64,000 nucleotides of DNA, taken from the NCBI GenBank assembly GCA_037575805.1, contig JAZHPD010000004.1, forward strand, positions 434,001-498,000. Direction: 5' to 3'. The position numbers were made by a program, and so were the translations under genes. Position 1 is the stretch's first letter; every line of letters starts with the position of its first letter. Positions 47,405 to 58,143 of this stretch are shown here, in pieces. This DNA is from Lecanicillium sp. G3 (Eukaryota; Ascomycota; Sordariomycetes; Hypocreales; Cordycipitaceae). Under the pieces are notes generated by a model. That model worked only from the letters and a program-made list of their open reading frames with translations, had not been told where the DNA came from and did not search any database.

Positions 47405-48988
47405 TTACACTTCAATTGTAAAATGACTAATCTGCGAATAATACGCATGAACAGCCAGCTCCAATATGCTAACGTCTCCAAAAACCTCTGTACCGTCAAA
47501 CCCTCCAACCATCATCAGCCGGCTATCGTGCAGGACCGTCCCATGATAGCCACGACCAGACGGGCTCTGGCCATAGATGCGACGCTTGTCCCAAGTCATG
47601 GTCACTAGATTGAGCAGCAGCACATCATTGCAGTACTCAGTACCGTCGTGGCCACCAATCACAAACAGATAAGAGCCGACAATGGTAGCTGTATGCGATA
47701 GGCGTCGAAACGTGACGGGAATATTGACGGCTTTCCAGACATGTGTGTCTACGTCGTAGACCCAGACGTCGTCGAAGCACTCGCCGCCGTCAGAGCCGCC
47801 GTATATGATGAGCTTGCTGCCCACCATGTTGGCCGTATGGTAGCCGCGCGCTTTCGGCCGGCGCTGTTGATCTTTGCCCACGCCCTGTTGTGTCGTCCTC
47901 TCAGGCCCAGAAACGAGTTTCCAGGACATCTTGGTCATGTCGCTGACGTCGAGGCGCCATATATCATTTAGCGCGCGGACGCCGTCGCCGCCACCAAACA
48001 CGTAGATCCCATTCTTATAGAGACACGCAGTGTGCGCTCGGCGTTTTGAGGGCACGCGCTCTCCAACGATTCGGGGTTTCGTCCAGCGAAAGTTGACTGT
48101 GTCCAGTACATAGACGTCATTATAGTAAGTCGGGCCATCGCCTCCACCAAACACAACAAGCTTCTTTCCCACGGCGGTACAGGTCATTGCTCTCAGCGGC
48201 ATAGGAATCTCGCCCACGACATGTGGCACCGACCAGTAAAAGGCATCGGCATCTAGCACATACATGGTGTTAAAGCATGCCCTCGCGTCGCAGCCGCCAA
48301 ATATGTAGATATTAGACCCGATGAGCGTCGTCGTGTGTGCTCTCAGGTTTGAATGTGCCGCGCCCGAGACCGGTGCCTTGGACCAGTACATGCCAGACGC
48401 CGGAGCAGGTGCGATATCTGGAGCATCCTTGGGGTCTTGCAAGGGCGGGAACGCGACGTGCTCGCCCTTTGGTATTTGTGGTACAGTCGCCGACACGCTC
48501 CTTGATGCGCCCGTAGATTTCGACGTCAAGACAGAGGTTGTCCGTGAATATCCTCGCTTTGTCTCCCTCTCATGATCGCCGTCAGCCTCTCCGACCGGGG
48601 GCGGTGGCGGTGGCTGCTTAGGATGGCCCTTGCCGCCACCCGCCGTCGAAGGTCGCGCGGGCACCTGAGATGTCGACTGTGATCGCTGTCGCGCGCTGAG
48701 CTCGGCGGCGCGCTTGGCGGCGGCGCCCGCGCTGCGGTCATTGACGCTCTTACTGGCGAGGTGGCCGGGCGTGTGGCTCCTAGGCAGTGGCACCGGCGGA
48801 GGCTCGTTTCCTTCATCGTCTTCTTCCTCGTCTTCATCTTCGTCGCCGTTTTCGTCGGAATCGGAGGAGTCTTCGTAAATTTCGGTTCGCTCGTTGGGCG
48901 AGATCACGAGGCTCTTTTGCGGACGGTGCACGAGGGTCGATGCGCTGCTCGCCGTGGGCGTGCGCGAGGGCTTGGCCGAGTCTACCAT
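47405..48988 (-). CDS. Kelch-repeat protein
   Basis: Single exon, 527 aa. The N-terminal 200 residues are disordered, with an acidic patch, polyproline and many Ser/Arg. A kelch propeller of five to six blades fills residues about 205-515. Blade cores read NIYIFGGCD, KLVVFGGGDG, GIYVFGGGDG, KLIIYGGSDG, YLFVIGGHDG and RLMMVGGFDG, each followed by a Tyr/Trp-containing strand. No BTB, F-box or membrane segment is seen, so it differs from the kelch-BTB protein at 17174. Kelch propellers bind protein partners; fungal members include cell-polarity factors of the Tea1 type, but this one lacks a coiled coil and I assign no specific role. It is convergent with the LysM gene and divergent from DUS3. 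Confidence 0.85.
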   Translation of the reverse strand: MVDSAKPSRTPTASSASTLVHRPQKSLVISPNERTEIYEDSSDSDENGDEDEDEEEDDEGNEPPPVPLPRSHTPGHLASKSVNDRSAGAAAKRAAELSARQRSQSTSQVPARPSTAGGGKGHPKQPPPPPPVGEADGDHERETKRGYSRTTSVLTSKSTGASRSVSATVPQIPKGEHVAFPPLQDPKDAPDIAPAPASGMYWSKAPVSGAAHSNLRAHTTTLIGSNIYIFGGCDARACFNTMYVLDADAFYWSVPHVVGEIPMPLRAMTCTAVGKKLVVFGGGDGPTYYNDVYVLDTVNFRWTKPRIVGERVPSKRRAHTACLYKNGIYVFGGGDGVRALNDIWRLDVSDMTKMSWKLVSGPERTTQQGVGKDQQRRPKARGYHTANMVGSKLIIYGGSDGGECFDDVWVYDVDTHVWKAVNIPVTFRRLSHTATIVGSYLFVIGGHDGTEYCNDVLLLNLVTMTWDKRRIYGQSPSGRGYHGTVLHDSRLMMVGGFDGTEVFGDVSILELAVHAYYSQISHFTIEV

Positions 48989-49703
48989 GGCCGCAGAGTC
49001 TTTGTGATATTCTGCATCGCTCTAGCCTGTATGAGTATAGAAGAGTGATCAAAGAGACGCGAGCGTGCACAGCACGGCCGCTTCCGTCTCGCTCTGCAAC
49101 TTTACGAAGGATAAGGGTAAAGATGTTTGGTTGGAGACGGGAGGGATTGAAGAGGGGCGATTGGCTCTCCACGTTGACTTGCGAGGCGGGGTGGCTGGAG
49201 TGGGCATTGAGCCTGGTGATGGCGTCTTGGGCATGGCTATTTACAGTGCCTGACGAAGATGAAAGGACTTTGACCAGAGTAAAAAATATGATAGAAATCA
49301 ATTGATTTTCTTGTACTTTTCTACATTTAAGGGCGCCTCGAGCATTGCCTTCGTCCAGAGCGCCTGTCCGTCGCCCAGCAATTCAAGGTTCAGTGTGTAA
49401 GCCTATTGGCTGCGCTAGTGGCTGCGGCAGCGGCCGTCGCGAACCCGCCGTTGTCGAAATTTTTATCACCTTGGCTGCATCAGTGCTTGTTCAACAACAA
49501 CACATTTGCTGTTGAGTATCCAATTCATCGCAGCGCTTGAGTATTTCAGACGGTGTGATTCTCACGCTCACTGTATACTATACAAAGGCCTCAGAGGGGT
49601 TTTTAGGGCTCATTGGCCTATCTTTCTCTCTTCCACTTCATCGCCAGTCGCTTGCGACAGTCACAAACGTAGCCATCGAAACTTGCATCAATAAGCATTC
49701 ACC
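48989..49703. other. Divergent promoter, kelch gene / DUS3
   Basis: About 715 bp between head-to-head genes. No coding exon or clear TATA seen. Confidence 0.55.
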
Positions 49704-52071
49704 ATGAGCGACGAAAGCCACCAAAACGGCACTATCACTGCCGCTGCCAACGGGCGTCCAGCCTCGCCCATCGACGAGCCTGCGGCCAAGAGGCAACGTG
49801 TGGAGGAATCTGGAACTACTGATGCTCCGGCCGCCCAGAACGGCGCCGCTCAAACTGAGGCTTCTGCACAAGAGAACGTCGAGGCTCCTCGCGTGGACGC
49901 CAGAGACTCCAGAAATAAGGGCTATGCTCCTATCAAGAAAGAGTAAATGAGTTCAGGCCTCGTATCAATCAGTCGCAGCACGCTAACTTACCCAGATATC
50001 TCATTGACGTCTCAGGACTTCGCGCAGCGGCCGCTGCTGAGGCTGAGGCTGAAGAGCCTGTCGACGATGATGCCGCGGAAGGCCGCGAGGGTGGTGACGA
50101 CAGAGACAACGGCGACAAGCGCGGCAAGAAGAAGAAGGTCAAGGGTCAAAACACCGAGCGCTCCTTTGGCAAGTTTGACGACGCCCTGCCGCTCTGCAAC
50201 AGCCGCGCATTCTACCCCGAATTCTCTCCCCGCGACTGTCGCTTCGGCGACCGCTGCCGTCTCTGCCACGATCTTCGCAAGTACCTAGCCGAGGGTCGCC
50301 GCGACGATGTCGAAACCTTCGAGGGCAAGTGCCCCGTCTTTGTCAGGTACGGCTGGTGTCCCTCTGGATGGAAGTGCCGCTTTGTCCGCAGTCACATGGA
50401 CGAGGTCGAGCGCGAGGACGGACGCAAGGAGCTGATTCTCGTCGATAACACTGGCAAGGACAACAAGAATGTCAAGAAGGATGGCGGTGCCGCCGCAACG
50501 GAGGGCCTCGAGGCTGAAGACTCGCGACCGGGCGTCGTCAACGTCGTGCCTATGGGTATCAAGATTGACATGAACCGCAAGCGTCTCGACTTCAGCGAGG
50601 CCGACAAATACATACAGTGGCTCGACAGCGAGGCCAAGTCCAACAACAAGAACCACCACCGCAGAAAGGACGAGGCTGCCCCAGAGACCGAGGATGCTAC
50701 CCCCGCCCAAGAGAACCGCGCCCAATTCGTCGACCCACCGTTCAAGCCCTCTGAGAAGCGCCGCCTGTACTTTGGTCCGGAGACGCCGACCCTCGCACCG
50801 CTCACCACACAGGGCAACCTGCCCTTCCGCAGACTCTGCGTCGAGATGGGCTGCCAGCTGACCTACTCCGAGATGGCGCTGGGCATGCCCCTCTTGCAGG
50901 GCGTCAAGGCCGACTGGACGCTCATGAAGGCGCACGAATCTGAGATCCAGCCGCCCAAATACAACGGCAAGATTCCCGTGTACGACAACTCGCGCGACCT
51001 GCGCTTCGGTGCCCAGATCTCCGGCAGCGCGCACTGGGTCACCACCAAGGCCGCCAGCGTGCTCTCGCGCTTCTGCCCGCACCTGCGCCTCATCGACCTC
51101 AACTGCGGCTGTCCCATCGACATGGTCTACAAGTCTGGCGGCGGCTCCGCGCTCCTCGAGGCCCACGGCAAGCTGGAGCGCATGATCCGCGGCATGAACG
51201 CCGTGTCGGGCGAGATCCCCATCACGGCCAAGATCCGCATGGGCGTGCGCAGCTCCCGTCCCACCGCGCCCGCCGTCATCGAGCGTCTGGCGTTCGGCTC
51301 GCGCGAGCACCGCGAACGACTCGGCGCGCCCGGCTGCGCGGCCATCACCCTGCACGGCCGCAGCCGCGAGCAGCGCTACACCAAGCTCGCCGACTGGAGC
51401 TACATCGGCGAGTGCGCGGCCGTCATCAAGGGCTACAACGAGCAGCGCGACGCGCTGACCGACACGGCCGCCGAGCCCGACGCCAGCACTCTGCCCAGCG
51501 CGGGCCGCCTCTTCTTCCTCGGCAACGGCGACTGCTACTCGCACGTCGACTACTTCAAGCACATCGAGGAGGCCCGCGTCGACAGCGTCATGATCGGCCG
51601 CGGCGCCCTCATCAAGCCCTGGCTCTTCGAGGAGATCGAGAAGGGCCAGTACCTCGACAAGTCGGCCTCGGAGCGCCTCACGTACATTGAGAAGTTTGTC
51701 CGCTACGGCCTCGAGGCCTGGGGCTCCGACGAGCTGGGCCTGGGCTTCACCCGCCGCTTCCTGCTCGAGTGGCTGAGCTTCGCGCACCGCTACGTGCCGC
51801 TCGGCCTGCTGGAGAGGCTGCCGCCGAGCATCAATGAGCGCCCTCCCGCGTACCACGGCCGCAACGACCTGGAGACGCTGATGGCCTCGGCCAACTACAA
51901 GGACTGGATCAAGATTTCGTGAGTTTCTCTGCCTTTGATCTGATGCAGGTAAAAAAAAACAATGACACATAAACTAACTCTGCGTCTAGGGAAATGTTCC
52001 TCGGCCCCTGCCACCCTGGCTTCCAGTTCATGCCCAAGCACAAGTCCAACGCCTACGAGGCCGAGGGCTAA
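49704..52071 (+). CDS. DUS3: tRNA-dihydrouridine(47) synthase Dus3
   Basis: Exons 49704-49942, 49996-51918 and 51990-52071 give 747 aa, with introns of 53 and 71 nt. Dus3 uses FMN and NADPH to reduce uridine 47 in the variable loop of tRNAs. The N-terminus is disordered and Glu/Asp/Lys-rich. Two CCCH zinc fingers follow: one around CRFGDRCRLCHDL (about residue 160), the next CPVFVRYGWCPSGWKCRFVRSH. The TIM-barrel synthase domain begins near YFGPETPTLAPLTTQGNLPFR. It has the catalytic-Cys motif LNCGCPIDMV and the substrate segment ITLHGRSREQRYTKLADW. FFLGNGDCYS and MIGRGALIKPWLF line the FMN phosphate site. The C-terminal helical domain is complete. The first donor, GTAAAT, is slightly unusual but restores the frame. 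It is convergent with PEX13. Confidence 0.95.
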
Positions 52072-52546
52072 AAAGTGATTTGACTGTTCTGTTTCATTGC
52101 GTCGTGTTTATGCAAAATACGAGAAAAGATAGCGGAGAGATATGCATTGTAGAGGAGTTTTATATGTACATGTATATAGCACGAGGTGAATTGCGGCAAT
52201 GTGAATGAATTGGAAATGTTATATTTTTTGTTTCTTTTGGTAGTTGTTTCAAGATTACAAACTGATCGCTGTCATGAGATCTTGGTTAAAGATGCAAACG
52301 AGAAAAAAAAAATTGCACGCCTGTGGTCTCTGGCGTCAAAAGTCTGATGAATGAAAAAGAAAATCATCTGATGTACAAAATATCCGAAGTGTTGTGAAAA
52401 AAAAAATAGAAAAATAAACGCCAGTCGCCCGAAACCCCCGAGAACTCATCCTTCTTTTGTATCAGACACACAGCAGATAAATACAGCGGATCATTGCAAC
52501 AAAGTTGTCCAGAAAATGCTTCCATGCGAAGTCCTTTGCTACTCTT
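52072..52546. other. Intergenic between convergent DUS3 and PEX13
   Basis: About 475 bp, AT-rich, with several A runs. Fits two facing 3' UTRs. No gene seen. Confidence 0.6.
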
Positions 52547-53916
52547 TTATGAGTAGAAGTGGCCTCTTTGCATGCCGTCGGCAGTGGCGTACTCCTTCTT
52601 GCCCTCTTCCGAGACGCTGGTGAGAGAGTTTGTGCGGGTGCTGTCGGCGACGGCCTTGATTTGCTTGACGTCCTGGCCGGGACGCTTGAGGAGCTCGAGA
52701 TAGGTCGAGGGGAGGTAGCCCTGGCGGCCATCGCGGGCGCGGCACTGCCACCATTCGCTGGGCTGGCCGGTCGGGTCGTTCTTGGTGAGGACGGCGACGA
52801 GGTCGCCCTTCTTGGCCTCGAGCTCCATGCCGTTGGGGGCCTGGGGTGCAAAGTCGAAGAGGAGGCGGCAGAACTCGAGCTTTGAGGGGTCGACAGGCTG
52901 CTGGGCAGCGAGGGCCTGCTCCTGCATGCGGCGCTCCTCCTCCTCGGCGTTGGCGGCCACGGAGCGGATCACCTTGGACATGATGTAGGGCAGACCAAAG
53001 GCGGCGAGGAGGAAGAAGAGGAGGGGCTTCTTGCTGGCGCGGGGAGCGCTTCCTGGGCCGCCCTCGGGGCCAGGGCGGCCCTCAAAACGAGCAAACGCTG
53101 CCGGCGTGAGCGCAGTAGCATCGGCAGGCGGAGGACGGCCGGTGATCTTGGCGATGAGGGTGCGGATCCAGCGCATCAGGGTGAAGATGCCGAGGACGGA
53201 GCCGAGGGTATCACGGAGGTTGCCAAACTGCTCAGCGACAGCGACCATGGCGAAGAAGCTGGAGTGGGTGGCCATGTAGGTGCTCTCGAGCATCTGCGCG
53301 AAACCTCCAAAGGCGCCGACGATGCCCTCGAGCATCTGGAAGGTGGCAGCGGTGCCGTTGTTGAAGCGGTTGGTCAGGCTGTTGGGGTCATTCATGCCGT
53401 TCATGCCCATACCGCCCATACCTCCGTACATGCCGCCGCCGTACATGCCTCCGTATCCGCCCATTCCGCCGTACATGCCGCTCCCGTAGCCACCCATGCC
53501 TCCGAATCGCGAGTAGGGTGACGAGTAGGCACCGCCGTAACCACCGCCGTAGCCGCTACCGTACGTGCTTCCGTATCCTCCTCCGTAGGGCGAGGCGCCC
53601 ATGCCGCCCATGGTACCCATCGGTCGCGAGTAGGCCGAGGCGTTCTGGTTGACGGTCGAGGAGAGGGAGCTGGGAAGCGCGGGAACGGGAGGCGCGGCCG
53701 TGGATGCCGCGGTCGACGCTGTGGATGTCGAAGTCGGTGTCGCTGCGGTGGTGGAAGGGGCAGGTATCGATGCTGTAGAGAGAGAGAACGGTCGCGCGTC
53801 AGCATGTGATGATCACGGGGCGGGAAAAAATGAAGCATTAGTTAACAAGGAGATGGGAACGTACCTGCGGCGCCACCGGCTCCAGCGCGCTCCCAAGGCT
53901 TAGGAGGGGAGGCCAT
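52547..53916 (-). CDS. PEX13: Peroxin 13 (peroxisomal import docking protein)
   Basis: Exons 53916-53865 and 53772-52547 give 425 aa; the 92-nt intron has GTACGT and CTCTACAG ends. Pex13 is an integral peroxisomal membrane protein that, with Pex14 and Pex17, docks the cargo receptor Pex5 and helps form the import channel. The start MASPPKPWERAG is the usual fungal Pex13 start. A Gly/Tyr/Met-rich region (about 80-150), with repeated GGYG and GGMG units, is the phase-forming segment known in Pex13. Hydrophobic segments follow (about 185-240). The C-terminal SH3 domain (about 325-390) has ALYDY-like LLFDFAPQ, EWWQCRARDGRQGYLPSTYLE. The protein ends in a short hydrophilic tail. Confidence 0.95.
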
Positions 53917-54972
53917 GACTGAATAAAATTAAAGATGTGTGGTCTCTGGGGTTGAGCTGTGACGGTCGGACGCTGAGGCTAGTCGAGCGAGAGACGAAGT
54001 CGCCGGTCGCTGGGCCGAGTCGCGTAGTTTGGTGGTTGGTCTGGGGGAGGCGGCCGCTCTGGGGTGGTTGGAGATGGAGGTCGGCAGCTTGCGCCTGTGC
54101 AAAACGGCGGCGGGGGCCGAAATGCGCGAGGAAACCGAAGACGGAAGACCGAGCAGGGCGTCTGGTTTGCAGAGGGCGGGAGAGAGGGTTGCGCGACGCA
54201 ACAAGGTCGAGGGTGCGGTGTGAAAAACTGGCCACTGATGAGGATGAGAAAAGACTGGTGAGATGGAAGAAGAAGAGGTGGTGGGTGAGGAATCGTGGAT
54301 GAGAGAGAAATGCGTGCGTCGGCTGGCTTGTGAATCAACGACAGACGGCTCAGCACACGAAGGCAAACTCGACTGGGCTGGCTGGTCTGGCTGGGCCTTG
54401 CCAACTACGAACAAGAGCAAGAGCGGCGGCGGCGAAACCCACTGGCGGCCTTTGGCTTGGCCCAATCACGACCCTCGCTCACTTCACTGGACCGAGGCAA
54501 CTTGGCTTGGGTTCGGCTGCGTCTGGCTGTCTTGTGGGCCGCTGGCATCCCCGGAGCTTTACTCGTGTGTATTGTGGTCCGGCTGTTGAGCGACTCTGGG
54601 GAAGTGGAACGTGTATTGCCTTTTTGACGTGTTCTTGAATAAGACTGTATAATAATTTTAAATACTTTACTTTCTTTTTTTCCTAATTGCTTTGTGATGC
54701 TATTCTTCCCCTCAAGTAGCCACTATTTTACGTAGAGCGAGTCCACCACCTAAGCATATGACTGTCCCCGCTATAATACTCACTGCCAAAGTCTATCCCA
54801 ATACTTCGATGCAGCATCTCTACAATAACGTCACCTAGATTCACAGACAATCCAACGCATCATCAACCCAACCGTGCCATCAAGCAACAAGGCGGTCTAC
54901 AATCACGGTATTCAGCCTTCGTCTTCTCTCTACATTCCCCCCTCCGCCATGGCTGGTCTCGTCCCATAGCCC
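53917..54972. other. Divergent promoter, PEX13 / phosphoesterase gene
   Basis: About 1.06 kb between head-to-head genes. No coding exon seen in either direction. Confidence 0.55.
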
Positions 54973-56409
54973 ATGGCCTCCTCGACTCCCCGCAAACGCT
55001 CTGCCAGCCCGCGCCTCATTCCGAACCCATTCATCAAAAGGCAAAATCTCCAATGGACCTTGGAGTTGCCTAGTCCCAGCGAGGATGACAGCTCCGGCCC
55101 TGCAGTGTCCCCGCCGCTGCATGTCGCACCAGCGCAGGACGCACACGCAACCCAAAACTCCGATCCTAGCTCTCCCGCCCCCGTGCCGAGGCCCACTACC
55201 GCCGACGTAGAGTCCGGGGCCGCTGTCGTCGACGACCACTTAGCTCACTTTTCCGAGAGGCTGAGGCGGTTTGCTGTTGCGCCTGGAAAGGACACTAGGC
55301 TTCCCAGGCTGTCTGTCGATGACTACGCGGCTCTGTACACGGCCAACGCGGGCTCCAAGAATGGCGCCCACTTTGTTATACACCAGCACGACCACCCCGT
55401 CGCCGGAACGCATTATGATCTGCGTCTGCAGATCAATGAAACGAGCAGTGTGAGCTGGGCCATCATGTACGGCCTACCTGGCGACCCAAACAGTGTCAGA
55501 TTGAACCGCAATGCTACCGAGACTCGCATTCACTCACTATGGGTAAGCCGAGTAAATGATTTGTAGCGTATAAAACCAGTTGCTAACTATGTAAAGAATC
55601 ACTTGATTGAGACTGCATCTCCCGATACAGGCTCCCTGATGATATGGGACACCGGTACATATTCCATCTTGCCTCGGCGCAGCAAATATGCGCCAGCACT
55701 TGATCCAGACTCCGACTCTGACAAAGGCGAGGGGCCGCCGCCATCATCGGCGACTCAACAATCACTGTTGCACGCAGCCTTCCAGACGCGCAAAATAAAA
55801 ATTCGGCTTCACGGGACCAGATTGCCCGAGCCGTACGTTATTTACATACGCCTCACCAAAACGGAAGACGCCACTGGCCGCGCCAAGGCCACAGCTTCTA
55901 AGCGGCCAACTCGACGCCGCAGAACTGGAAAGCCGGTAAAAAGGCAACAGCAAGAAACCAGCTCCAGCTCATCAGACGAAGGTCAAAGCTCAAAGGCCGA
56001 TATCGTGCCGGCTACATCATCCCAGCTGGAGCAGCCAGACGCCACCAAGGTATCTGCCCTGGAAAAGGAGCTGCGGGAGCTTGAGGACGAAGAGGTTCGG
56101 CGCACGAATGCATACAAAGGTGCCACCAACTCAATAGGCAGCATTCATCAGCGGAAGTGGTATCTCTCACTCGACAGGGCGGCCTCGGGTTTCGTGAGTA
56201 GAAAGGCAGACGGTAGCCGCCCTGTCTGGCAGGGCGACGGTCCAAGCGATGGAGACGCGCGTAGAAGTCATCTACCGTACCCGTTTTATGTACGCGGTAC
56301 CGACTGTGAGCGGAGTGTTGTGACAGGTCGACTTAGTTCGGAAATACTCCGTGACGAAGGCGTCGAAGGGTTTGTGCCTAGGATGGGATGGAAGCCCGTC
56401 TTGAACTGA
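54973..56409 (+). CDS. LigD-type 3'-phosphoesterase domain protein
   Basis: Exons 54973-55542 and 55597-56409 give 460 aa; the 54-nt intron is phase 0. The domain (DNA polymerase LigD phosphoesterase family) trims 3'-phosphates and ribonucleotides at DNA ends in bacterial end joining. In fungi it occurs as a free-standing protein; its role there is probably DNA-end or RNA-DNA repair but is not settled. The core (about residues 125-200) has FVIHQHDHPVAGTHYDLRLQ, where His, His and Asp would bind the metal, then SWAIMYGLPGDPNS. The domain is split by a Ser/Lys/Arg-rich insert (about 250-345) and resumes with HQRKWYLSLDRAASGFV and a C-terminal strand region. The N-terminus resembles a basic localisation signal. 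No ligase or polymerase domain is attached. Confidence 0.85.
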
Positions 56410-56950
56410 GTGCTACCCTATCGCTTGGTGAGGTGATTATATATAGCGCAAGGGGTTGACATATGCACATATGTGTACGATGAATATTGTTTTGAAGTTT
56501 GGTTCATCTGCTATGATTACCTGTTATTTTTCCGAATGTTACTTCACAATCGTTACGGGAAATAGTTCTTGTTGTATGCTGGCCATGGTCTGCACTTACA
56601 TGAGGGCGCTAAGCTGAGAGCCTGGTTAACCGCTGCTGCCCATCCAATGACCATTTTCCCCTTTAGAACCTTGAATTAAAGTACAGTCTAATGTGTTTTG
56701 TTCCAATTGAACCACAAAACATATTTATTTTACAAGATTGTTCAATTTGAACTACATTGTGCTGCATTGCCAGTCACTGTTAACCGTACTGTGCGCATGA
56801 CTAAGCCGATTTGGGCCCTCTGACGTGGTAGCTGCCCGTCAAGCGCCAAAGTTCAGGCCACTCATCATCGACCGCGCCGATTAGGACAACAGATATTCAC
56901 GAATTCCGACAACGAAGATACGACCATATTGTTTTGCAGAATACATAATC
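56410..56950. other. Intergenic, UFE1 promoter
   Basis: About 540 bp between two plus-strand genes. It is AT-rich in its middle. No gene seen. Confidence 0.55.
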
Positions 56951-58143
56951 ATGGAGGTGCTTGTACCGCCGACAGGCAATCTCACGTCAGAGTTCAACGA
57001 GCTGTTGCGCAAACGCAATGCAGCGCCAGCGACAGCGAAAGCCGACATTGAAAAGGCAGACAGCTTCCTCAAGGAGGCATACAGAATCGTATGTGACCGC
57101 CATCATGCGCCATACTGGAGGAGAAGCTTTGCTAACCAAGACGGAACAGAACTCACACATCACAACACTACACAAAGAGCTCCGAGATGTACGACAAGCA
57201 TACTTATCGACCGCCCAACCGAGACGGACACATTCCCGCGTGGTGCAGGGCCAGCCGCGCGTGCTGACGGACCGCGAGCGAGAAGAAGTCGATGCCAACG
57301 CGAAGCAGATGATCCGGGAGCTCAACGCGGGCATCCGGGCGGTGGACGAGGCCGAGGCGCTGCGGCGCGAGACGGCGGCAGCGGTGGTGCGCAAGACGTA
57401 CGGCAGCTCGCTGGGGGCGCTGGGCTCGTGGGCGTCGGGCGGCGCGGTGACGGGCAAGTCGGCGGAGCAGGCGGCGGCGGAGGCGCGGGCGCAGCAGGTG
57501 GACATGCACCGGGACAGCGTGCTGTGGTTCCTGCGGCAGCGGCTGGAGCAGTGCTGCCGGACGCAGCAGGACATGATGGAGACGCGGCTGACGCGGGAGC
57601 TGGAGAAGTCGCGCGGGTTCCTGGCGGCGCCGGCGTCGGACTTTGCCGACTTTGCGGCGGCGACGGGGACGGGGACGGGGACGGCATCAAGCGCCGGGAA
57701 CCAGGGAGAAAGCTCGTCGAGCGCGGATGCACCATACGGGGCAGGGAACGAGGGTTTGACGGAGGATCAGGTGCAGATGTTTGAGGAGGGCAACCAGGAC
57801 ATGATGAAGCACTACGAGAGCCAGCTGGCCAAAGTACAGTACGTTACGGGAATCGGGGTCGCGGTGAAGAGTATTGCTTTGCTAACGTGGCGAAAATCGC
57901 AGGACGGCAGAGAAATCGCTGGTCGAGATTTCGGAGCTGCAGTCGCTGCTGGTCAACAACCTGGCGGTGCAGTCGGCGCACATTGAGCAGCTGGTGACGG
58001 ATTCGCTGTCGACGGCTGACAACGTGGGAGGCGGAAACAAGGAGCTCAAGAAGGCGGCACAGCGACCCAGCGCGGCGCGGTATACATTCTTTGCGGCGAG
58101 CGGGCTGTGTGCGTTCCTGGTGCTATGGGACTTGATCATATGA
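56951..58143 (+). CDS. UFE1: ER t-SNARE Ufe1 (syntaxin 18)
   Basis: Exons 56951-57088, 57150-57838 and 57903-58143 give 355 aa, with introns of 61 and 64 nt. Ufe1 is the ER syntaxin for retrograde Golgi-to-ER vesicles, acting with Use1, Sec20 and Sec22 and the Dsl1 tether. The N-terminus carries the syntaxin-18 helix region (about 1-70, TSEFNELLRKRN). The middle is helical and Ala/Arg/Glu-rich, with a Gly-Thr repeat near 57664-57682. The SNARE helix (about 270-325) reads FEEGNQDMMKHYESQL and then a Q-SNARE core with LVEISELQ and QSAHIEQL. A single C-terminal anchor (ARYTFFAASGLCAFLVLWDL) has two residues after it, as expected for a tail-anchored ER protein. The exon 2-3 junction falls inside the SNARE helix. 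Confidence 0.92.
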
